From: Rostrohypoxylon terebratum | Lineage: Eukaryota > Ascomycota > Sordariomycetes > Xylariales > Hypoxylaceae | Length of the DNA: 64,000 nt | Direction of reading: 5' to 3' | Assembly: GCA_022497145.1 (NCBI GenBank) | Contig: MU385865.1 | Span: 372,001-436,000 of the forward strand | The notes under the pieces: model-generated | The model's input: the letters and a program-made list of their open reading frames with translations, nothing else | Database searches by the model: none | Told to the model about the DNA's origin: nothing | Made by a program: the position numbers and the translations under genes | In this document: positions 54,572-64,000 of the stretch, piece after piece | Numbering within the stretch: position 1 is the stretch's first letter | Layout: every line of letters begins with the position of its first letter

Positions 54572-57500
54572 ATACATACGATATACGATGAACGATACAT
54601 GCAATACACATAAACTACTCACGATCCGTACATAGTAATAAGGCGTCTACCAAAACCTACTAAAGGTATACCTAAGGTAGATATCATATCGAGCTCAGCC
54701 CCCTCTTGCATGGCATGCTGACTAGATGCTGTAAACCAGGTCTTCCCATGTTCACTCGAAAAATGCCAATGTCGCTACCAGATCATATTCGCGGTCTTAA
54801 GGAGTACGTCAATACGTCAATGATCCGTCATTGGTTCGCCAGTAACAAATCTGATGTCCTTTTTCACCTCGCGACGTCGGCGGGTGTCTACCGATGCACA
54901 TATTTATGGCAACTCCCTCCTTCGACTGCCCCCCCGGATGTGGTTACGGGCATTGTCGGCCGAATCGCCGTGCAAGAACAGGCCCCTTTGTGTGGATTTG
55001 ACCCATATGTACGTCGTCGCACCCCCCCATCTGCCCCATCCACACTCTTCTGCAGAGCCACCTCAGCCATCGTTCACGTGGATGATTTGCACCCCTGGCG
55101 GCCGCCCACAGTGGTCCCCCAGACTTGCCAAGATCGCCAAATGAGCACGTCCAAGCTGCAGAGTCGCAGTGTGACAATCCCAAGGAACCTGGGCTCGAGG
55201 GAGAATGGGAGAATACATACGCATTGTACATGCTCAGAACAGGGCCTCGACCCTGCAAGCTATCCTCATTCCGGGTCTAGGTAGAGAGCTCTAGGCTTGT
55301 ACAGGCTAGCGCTCGTCCAAGGTCGTCTAAGGTCGTCTACGGTAGCCTCACGAATACCCAGTCAACCCAAGTTGAACCCAAGTTTGACCTAGTCTTGCTG
55401 GTCGAGCGCGTCAGGTTTCAGTTAATTCATTGATTGATGTTCCATCCAAACTTACCACATTCTTCACCTTCATCTCCGCCGTACCGTACGTCGTACATAG
55501 TATGTAGCATACCTACCAACCTACCAGCGTACCTACGACGTATGTATGTTATCGGATTCTATCCACGGGTATTTCCACAGCCTAGGCCATCTTATCCCAC
55601 ACACCGTCTCAATGCCTTGTCATTAACATCTGATTGACCTCGGTCGAAGGCTATAATCTTCTCGGCCATATTTCCGCATTTACTACTACCATCGCCCACA
55701 ATGTCCAAGCGGCATCCCCGTTAGGAATCATCCTAGTCAGACGAGCCGATTTTTTCGGTTCTCTCATCCCACAACCCCGTCGACACAACCTTCCCTTTTC
55801 TTAAAAAGTCATCTTCCTACCAAGCTACGCCGCACATACATACGGAAAACTGTTACCTTTCCCAAATATGAGCTAGTACGCCGATTCTTACGTGCATACG
55901 CCATTCTGGTTTGTCTCCTATTGGTGCCCACCACCTCTAACTGGTTACTTGTACATTATACCGACAGCATTTTTTCCCAAGTGACGTGTTGTACATCATA
56001 CTTCCCAGCTTATTATCGTATTTCTACTATTGTCTATCATGCTATTGTACATAGTGCTACCAAATGTTGTTGTTTTTTTTCTTTAGCCATTGGGCCTTTT
56101 TCAGCACTCCCACCTTCGAGAATTTCGGGGACATGGCATGATGTATTGCCATGCAATATCTTTCCACCTTTGTTCTGGCAGTCTGGGTGAGTATGATTGT
56201 GCCCTATCCGGACAGCTCACTTCCCAGCCAGCAGTGCATATGGGAGCACTGTCTGCTGCCAGTCCACATATGTACCCATATTTACAGCGGCATAATATGG
56301 CGCCTATTATTCATCAATCGCCGAAGGCGATAAGGGGCGCAATGTCGTGATTTAGCCCCCTATCAAGTCGCGAATAGGAATGCGTGATAACCCCAAGGTC
56401 TGAGTTGGGTTAAGAGATCTCAGATCCATCCAAATCAGTGATCTTACAACTGGGCGCTAGGCTCTATATTCCCCAAATACCAATCATTTTGCTTGAGCCC
56501 GTGCATCGGGTCACATCACTTTGGGATCTATCTCTTCGGCTATTTTCATTCCCCACAGGGCCAAGTTGATTAGTCTCACCCGTCGCTATGGTAGCGAACA
56601 GAATGAAGCCCTCAAATTCGACGACAGTCAAGCCCACTGGCGTCTAGCGGCAAGCCACGACTCTTGACTGAATTGGTGAATTGGAGCTTGGGAGCTCCAT
56701 TCTGCCATTTCAGATTTCAGGGTGCATGGACCAGCCATCCAAGTCTCGGGTTAAAGGGACCAATTTCAACCCGAACCTCCTGCGAGTGTGGACTCTTTCG
56801 GATTATCTTACCGTGCTTACTGATACGGTCCCATGTCGTTACATAATTCAATTTCCAACGCGCGAATACGAGGGTTGGGAGGGTTTGACGGTTGACAGGT
56901 CCCCTCGTACTGTATTTACGAGGGCGCATCATCATCACCGACACACCTACTAGGTAACTAGTTACTAGGTCTTTCCCACTGCTCCAGGTCGGACCGTCGG
57001 AGGAGTCTCAGACTCTCAGGGTCCTGCGTCGATTCCGCATGCCTTACATAGCTGGGTCGCGTTAATGTTATGGCGTCGCGTTAGCGTAACCTGGAGCAAT
57101 GTCTCGCTAACACCGTTCGAGACAGCAGCAAGATCTGGGGCGTCAGGGCGTCAAAGGCTTTAACTTTTAAGCAATAAGCTTGTTCTAGTGTTTCAGCCAT
57201 AACAACCTATACCTAGTCGGCAGCCAGCTGTACCTACTACCAACTACCTACTACCGACAATAGTAATGCTTCATTCGTCGGGTTTCTGTCATGAAGCTCT
57301 CTCGAATTTCGAGATTGGATGAGTGTCCCTCAAACGGCTTAGCGCTTTTATCGCCTTGAGCCGACGACAGTCCAAAATTGAAATCAAAGGACTTCGGGTG
57401 CCAGCTGAATGAATGCAGTAATTAAAAATCACCAATAGCTACCTGAAATCACTGCCTCATCCGTCCGCCGGTACCCCTCCGGATCCGTTTGCAATACTTC

Positions 57501-60500
57501 CATTGCGGATACGTCTGAGGGATAAATTTCAGCATCGCGACGATGCATGTCCGATCCTACTCGCCAATACGCCCGGGCACGGTACGGCAACCTAGCCGCG
57601 AATAGCACCATTAAATCACCAACACACCTACCAGTTAATGGAGGTATTTCTGCAATGTAGATACATAAATCATACGGCGGCAATATGGAGAAGCCTGTTA
57701 TTCAATCGCATAGTAAAATCCTCCTTCTGGAGCGAGCACACAGAGCACATTCATTGGGGATATCAGATCGACCGATGCGGAAAGCAGATCTCTATCAACC
57801 CTGCTGCCAAGTGCTGCAGGCGCCGATCACTCTAAACCACAAACCTTTCAGCTGTAGGAGTATCGACTGACGACGTGACTGCTGGGACCATTGAATCCTC
57901 TGGATAATTCAAAACCCTAGCTGCAACCCACGAACAGCGTGTGGACGTTCCCACAGTGGATAGCAAATTTCATGAAAAGCAGGAAATAGCCGGTAGCATT
58001 ACAAGGGTAACGACGAGTATTAGGACCCCATAGAGCGGTCTCGAACGCCATTGACGTCAACAGCATTCATGCCCATTTCGAACTCAATGACTCCGTACGT
58101 ACTCGTGTCGTATCTCTACTCCGACCTTCAGGAACTTCACCTCCTTAGTGGTTGCGTAGAGTCGGGTCGTAGTATGGTACGGGGCACGGAGGACTCCTCA
58201 AAACATGACTCCTACCAGAAAAAAAAAGAGGGTCGTGTCTAATTCTACAAACGTGACAGCGAAGAACAGTTCGTCGGCATTCCAATTGCCTACTACGGAA
58301 ACCAGGTATTATTTTCAAGTCCATCCATCCAGTTTGGCAACTGAGTTTTGCCCGCGTACTTCTGTCAAGTTCTATCAAGCGGAGACAATCCGATATATCG
58401 TGCCATCTATGTTTTGCCATTCCGCATCTCCCTAGTACTCATCGGCCCATCCGCTCGAACTCGACTTGTGCACTCCAATACCATTACTTTTTTTTTCAAA
58501 TTCCCTTACCTCCGGGTCGCGGGCCTTACCTACGCTATAGCGTAGACTTGGATGGTCATAATTGCATCATACGTAGCTGAGAAAGAGAGGAGAGAACCCT
58601 TTCACCGGGCCGATAAAAGTTTTACAAGTAGCATAAAAGAATCGGAACCCCTATTTTGAAGATCCGGTATTATTATGAGTATTTTAAAAAAGTGCCGAGG
58701 AAATTATTTCAGCTCCGTTCCAACTTATCGCCTCCCCCTTTGTTGCCATTCAGCTCTACAACGCCACAGGTTCATGTCTATCATTTTTTACCAAGGAGTT
58801 AAAAAAAACCATCGGATCTATCGCCCGAACGGGCATGCCGAGGTCGGGATACCATGAAAAGGTAATCAAGAGGCAATCATTCCAAGAAACAAAGACATAC
58901 ATGCATATGTCTACGGCGATTGCAATTGGGAAAGACAAAATACCGACCGCAAGTCTCTGAATGTCGCCCCGTAGTAGTGGTTGTAGGTAGGCAAATAAGT
59001 CGTAATATTACATTTACCTCTCTCCCTGGCTTGAGACAGGCGAGCGGTATGAGTGGCCTCGAGGTCATATGACGTTGCTCAAAGATCTGGGCTGTACGTC
59101 CAACCAGATTCCTATTGTCAGCTCGTCTATGCCGTGTCACTTCAGCGCTTTCAACCACAAAGTCGGTCAGTGTTCCAAAGCGCTTTCTAGATCATGTCAA
59201 GTAGGGTGACCAAGACAGCCAATAGCGAAGGAATCGACGGAGGTGACTGGATTCATTGTGGCTTGCATACAACGCAGGCTTTTTTTTCTGGGCTTATTCA
59301 GGCCAACAATTCCCTGGGGGTGTCACTTAGAAAATCCGGAGCGTCTATTTGACTGGTCATTACGAGATGCCTTCCCTTTTATTTGTTGTCAATGCTTTGA
59401 AAGCCACATTGTAAGATATTCTGCAGGTGAGATATGTGATAGCAACCAACATGGGCAAACACATCCTTGGCCTCTTCCTGCTTATTCTCCTGTTTGCTGC
59501 TGTTTTTTTTTTCTCGATCTTCTTATTCCCTAGGTTTCCGGAAATCTCTCACCATCGGACATAACGGGATAGGAAGTCCAATTGGCCGGGTTAGATTCGA
59601 GCATTTCGCATTACCGTCCCATATCCGAAGGGTGGCATAGGCGTAAGGATATTTTTGCATTTTGCTCAACTAAGAGAAACTAGACGGATAGTCAGATGAG
59701 GCTCTTGATGAGCATTTTGGTTTCAGATGACACGATGCGTCAGATTTAAGAATCGAAAGACCATGATGATGACTACATATATATATGTGCGTATGTACGC
59801 TCATGTATGTATGTTCATTAATCTCGATGCTAGTTGTACGATCATGTATAGAAGGTATTTTAGAATACATCTTAAAATACGTTTTAGATTACATCTAAGA
59901 ATACATGATGGACATCTTGGGGGCGTTTTAGCGTTTTAGCTCCGGTAGTTTGCGAATAACCTTACTTTTTCCAACTCGAGCTATATTGACTCTCGGGTCG
60001 TGCCTAATAACAAGGTTAGCAAACTTAATTTACGAGGTACCTCGTCACCTCGTGTATCCCAGAATTGAACTTCGAACCTCACACAGCCGTAAAGTTAACC
60101 TTAATTTATTGGATCCTGAGTAGACTTCAGTTGACCTGCTAACAAATATTATCCTTTCGTTATCTCTCATCTCAAATGTTTGGAGAGATACTTCGATCAC
60201 TTGTCAGCCGTATGATCCGGCACCCAAGATTCATCATAGCTTGCTACCACAATCGAACCATGCCAAAAGCCAACAAAAATGTTTGTACCTTGAACATTTC
60301 TTCTTCCTGATGTCAAATGTACCGGACTACTGACTTGACTAGAACGCCAATTACAAATCCACCTACCTTGGTGGCGTTCTCATCGTAACCAATACCAAGA
60401 TAGGGGCATAGCATAGCATGACGCTAGTAACGGAAATTTTCGCAATGTTCTAATATCCAATATTGACACCGCCAACGCCAAAGCCAACGCCAACAATCCA

Positions 60501-61817
60501 ATTATTCACCGGATCAATCAGGTCTCGAGTACCTTAGCTCCTTTTGGCTACGTACTCCAAATATTCTGCCACGCAGACGATAGTGCCGAACAGTCACACG
60601 GATACCTGTAGTCTAGTGGAAGACGCTTAAGATCGTAAATGAAAACAGTTCGGTTCTCGTGGGTTAGGTATTAACCTTGATCCTTGGCTTAATACATTTG
60701 CAAAATTCGATAGCAAAACTACCTCCTACTCGACTTTCTTTGGGAAAATGGGAACTACGATGGACATAGTTAGAGAGTATGTAGTCTATAGGTAGTGTAT
60801 ACCTAGTCTCTATACTCTCACAAATATTATGTAAATGCAACGTGTCAATGAATAAGGTCTCGGGCACCTAGACGAGCGAATAGCCGTCGTGGAATATGGA
60901 AGCTCCAATTTGCAAATTTGCGTTTTCTCGTGGTGGGTTCCAGTCAGGCACCTGCTGGAAGAATACTCTAGGTTAGGGCTCATAGCAGAAAACCCACCCA
61001 CTATACTCATCTCCAAGACTCGACCAAGCTCCCTACAGACAAACGAATGAAGATGGCGTAAAGAAATATCATGTATCCATTTTTTGTACGTCTATTATAT
61101 CGAGATTATCGTCACACCCGGCTAAGCTGACTCGCAAAGCCACACAAGAGTTGGAAAACTTGGCCACACAGCCGAACGGTGGACATAAACGGAAGCTCAT
61201 AATCACCCACACCGCATCAACATGAGTGTACAGGTGCCTATTAAATTACAGCATCCGTCTCTGATGTAACTTGGAACATTATGGCTTCAATGGGGATTCA
61301 AGTTCGAGGACAGAATTAGACTAGAGTCATGACGCCACCGTGTCGACACTCAGCTGCCAATGCTATGGGAATATTACCAGGTAGTACCTGGAGGCGAACC
61401 GATATGTCTCCGAGGGACCTAGGACATCGATAGCTGGAGGGCAAGTGAACGCTAGAGCCTCCTGAGCTAGTGGCGCTGAATAGATAGGTAGTAGATACTA
61501 ATATGCGAAAAATTACCGAGAAATCATCACTTCCGTCGTCGATCGCCGGGGTTTAGCAGTCAAGAGGGTATTCAGCTCTCTATACTATCCTTTCTTCGAT
61601 CTTCCTTGTAATTACATCGGATATACGAGTATACGAGTATACGAGTCAAATTTACCACGACTTGTCATTATGTATTCGTGTTACCTAATTGTGTATCTGC
61701 CCAGACCTGAATAGCTTGCCACCTAATACGCGTAATCACAGCTACTGTACTATACTGCTGCTAATCCGTCTTCCCTTTTTTTCTCTCGACCCAGAGGCCT
61801 CACACACGCACCCCCTT

Positions 61818-63085
61818 TTAACAGGTAAAGACGCTCGGCCCAGCTGGCTGGTATGCCTTGCCCCCGTTGTTGTAGATGTTGATCATGAGACCGGGGTCGG
61901 TGGCCTTGTACGCGCCTGGGAAGGAGACGAGTTGGCTGGGCTGCGCGGTGCCCGAGCCCCCGCTGACGCGAACCTGCGCGCACGAGATGTAGAACTGGGC
62001 GCCCCCGGCCGACGACGCGGAGTGTAGAGCCACGTGCTCGATTCGAAATAGGTACTCGCCGTCTGCTAAGCACTGTGGGATGGTGAAGGCGATTTGCGAT
62101 TTTCCTGCGTGAAATTAGCATGTAGCCCACGTATAATGTACGTTTGTCGTGATGATATTTGTAGTTGTATGTAGAGGTCGATTTAGAGGAAGGTCGAGGT
62201 TGATGGTGAGAAGCCACACTGAGACGACAGGGAAGAGGAGAGAGATACCGTTCGATGGCCATGTGTATTGTCCGCCTGATGTCGTTGGCATGTCCTGGTA
62301 CACTTTGAACCAAACGGCACCACTACCGTCGAAGTCCGCGGCTGTTTTGCCCGAGGGCACTTTAGCCATGTACGCGGAGAGGGCTAGTTGATGGTGTCGA
62401 TGTTAGTAACACAATCCATCCGTTTAGTCTCACCCTATACAATAGTTTCCATCTATACAAAGGCTCTATACAGAAGCCTTTATATACATATCGTTGGGTG
62501 GGACGTGAACATACTATAAATTCAGATGTTAGTTTCACCATAAAAGCCATAAGAGCCCTCAAAAGCTAGAAACAGAAAACCAAGTTTTGGCTTCCGTTTT
62601 TGTCTATACGTACCCTCCAGGGTGATAGATATTCGGAGCGGCAACCCAGGTGATCTGTCCGCCGGCCTTGACATCCGTGGTGTCGGGAGCACCTCCAGCA
62701 GCTCTCTGGTAGCATCGAATTGCATCCGAGTTGACGTCGGTTACGGGGCCGTTGGACTGGAAGTTGGCGGTCTGCCGGACTGAAGACCATGCTGATGTGC
62801 CCGCGAGATTCGGGAAAGTGTCTATGGAACAAATAGATTTTGTTAGGTAAAATCAAACTATACCTCTGGTAGAAGAGTAAATGACATGAAATAGAATGAG
62901 ATCTTAGTATGAGACGCGGTTCTCAAGTCATGATACCTGAATGATAATATATATAATAAAAATACAAGCAGACATTACATAGGTACATGAATGAAAAATG
63001 GAATGAAATGGAAATCAGTTCACATACAATGGGGAGCAGCTTGAACGCCGGCCGCGAGGACCGCAAACGCAGTAGTGACCTTCAT
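61818..63085 (-). CDS. AA9 lytic polysaccharide monooxygenase
   Basis: Copper enzyme secreted to cleave cellulose or related glucans oxidatively. Exons 63085-63028, 62821-62615, 62383-62249 and 62104-61818; 228 residues, a normal single-domain AA9 without a binding module. The signal peptide (1-18, MKVTTAFAVLAAGVQAAP) ends just before His19, which becomes the N-terminal copper-binding residue (HYTFPNL). The second copper His is His86 in IYHPG. The second-sphere His161, Gln170 and axial Tyr172 (QFYISC) are all present, so the active site looks complete. The exon 2-3 join (IYHPG|A LSAYMAK) needs a twin intron (separate entry); the other two introns are ordinary. AA9 HPGP is HPGA here. Cleavage regioselectivity (C1 or C4) cannot be read from the sequence. 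Confidence 0.93.
62384..62614 (-). other. Spliceosomal twin intron (stwintron) in the AA9 gene
   Basis: Exon 2 ends at 62615 (GGA G). 62614 supplies the G of the external donor. The internal intron 62613-62514 (100 nt) starts GTACGT and ends CTAACATCTGAATTTATAG. The next bases, TATGTT from 62513, complete the external donor G|TATGTT. The external intron ends at 62384 after GTTACTAACATCG...CAACTAG (131 nt once spliced). The product is codon G|CC (Ala89), then LSAYMAK in frame. A one-step intron from 62613 would break the frame. Confidence 0.87.
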
Positions 63086-64000
63086 GATCTCGAAGTAGTC
63101 TTGTTCAAGAGAGCAAGTTTATCTTATAGAATAGTAAAAACAGGGAAACCGAACAACAAACCCTGGCATAGAACCTAGTTTACAAGAATGGTCACGCCAA
63201 GGCGACGCGAAGTCGAGGAAAGCCATTATCTTATACCTATCGACGTGTCCCAAGGGGAAAGAATTTGGGAAGTCCCAAACTGAGGACGGAATATGTCGTT
63301 GCGGTTTCTCGGGTATGGGGAAGCCACCCCCTGTGTTTGCGGATAAAAAGAAGTCATCACCGGGTATATTGGGAGAGCCAGTCAGAGGTCCGTAAGACGA
63401 CTCCACGCAATCTTCATCGCAGATGCAGTCGGCAATACTACAAAAAGAACTGTTCAAATGACGCATCTGGGTAGATACCTTCCAGGTAGACAGGTGTCTA
63501 AGAATAGAGCCCTGTCAGGGCTTTTCGGGAGCTGATAGAGGGCATATATTCTAAAAGCTACACCTTTACCTATTCAGTTCACCGTGGCCTTATATAATGG
63601 AATCATACACGCCTCACCGAAATGTTGTGATGAAAAATTTACGGTTTTCATCAATAAATCAAGCTACGACAAGCCATTGTTGCTTCAACCTAAACACGAG
63701 CGCGTTACCTCAGTTCTCGCCAGCGACCTACATCTGGTACCGCAACCTCAACAACTAGCCGCCCGTCACCGTAGCTAAGTGAGACAAAGGGCCTGTCTTA
63801 AAAACATTGTATCGGATACGTCTGCCCGGTTCATGTAATCCGGACACGCATCAATGCGGTGCAAGCCAACATACCGAGCCACCCAAGTGCGGAGACTATG
63901 CTACAATAGGTAATCAAGAACTCCCATCTATAAGATGGCCTGCAAGATAGAAATCCGAGGCTAGATGTTTTATATCCGGATCTCCGATAGGAACGACAAC
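63086..64000. other. Upstream region of the AA9 gene, no gene recognised
   Basis: Promoter of the AA9 gene, reading leftward. TATAAG on the minus strand occurs at 63128-63123, and a stronger TATATAAG near 63598. I could not choose between them. No further gene is seen to the window end. Confidence 0.45.

Larger units (their letters stand above)
47861..61817. other. Gene-poor region, about 14 kb
   Basis: No recognisable gene on either strand. Open frames of up to 203 codons (54024-54635) and 192 codons (54706-55284) are compositionally odd: the first runs through simple repeats, and neither matches a family I know. The left part (to about 49 kb) probably includes the CON7 promoter. It carries several microsatellites (51885-51944, 54186-54225, 54326-54357, 54532-54570), a T10-CG-A10 palindrome (52943-52964) and scattered TACCTA/CCTAGG pieces. 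Non-coding RNA genes could be hidden here. Confidence 0.5.

Noticed and set aside
54024..54635. 203-codon protein
   Set aside because: It translates simple repeats (a poly-Thr run from the CTA microsatellite), is His/Ser-rich, and has no recognisable domain or codon bias.
54706..55284. 192-codon protein
   Set aside because: No domain, no signal or membrane segment, and another long frame overlaps it; treated as chance.

Overview
This 64-kb window reads as nuclear DNA of a filamentous ascomycete, most likely a sordariomycete. The evidence is short GT-AG introns with CTAAC-type branch sites just before the acceptor, a Con7-type C2H2 regulator, two secreted polysaccharide-degrading enzymes (an AA9 monooxygenase and a PL20-type lyase), and two nested 'twin' introns of a kind described in Pezizomycotina. 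The order cannot be fixed from sequence alone.

Layout, left to right: a silent 1.8 kb; CCS1 copper chaperone (-); mitochondrial ribosomal protein uL13m/MRPL23 (+); urate oxidase (-); a gene-poor stretch with palindromes and a G-rich repeat; a secreted glucuronan-lyase-like PL20 protein (+); the TORC2 subunit Avo3/RICTOR (+); ribosome-biogenesis factor RRP5 (-); a YML020W-like serine-hydrolase-fold protein (+); the giant bridge-like lipid-transfer protein FMP27/Hobbit (+); ESCRT-II VPS22 (-); ribosomal protein RPS16/uS9 (+); U5 snRNP assembly factor AAR2 (-); a 3.8-kb non-coding stretch; the Con7 transcription factor (-) with an upstream region more than 1.1 kb long that has no ATG on its strand; about 14 kb with no recognisable gene; and an AA9 lytic polysaccharide monooxygenase (-). 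Most genes are housekeeping genes in divergent or convergent pairs. There is no operon, no secondary-metabolite cluster and no intact transposon. I saw no tRNA or rRNA gene.

The main discovery is structural. Two unrelated genes, the YML020W-like gene and the AA9 gene, each have one junction that no single GT-AG intron can join in frame. Both are solved exactly by a spliceosomal twin intron in which an internal intron (GTACGT...TAG) sits between the first and second base of the external donor. Removing it creates G|TATGT and then a normal external intron. Both restore the conserved protein (a His-Gly in one, the copper-binding His-Pro-Gly segment in the other). Other points are a urate oxidase that stops just before the expected peroxisomal signal, the AUG-free Con7 upstream region, an upstream ORF overlapping the Avo3 start, four Trp-rich motifs in the YML020W-like protein, and a dispersed CCTAGG-based palindromic repeat in the intergenic DNA.
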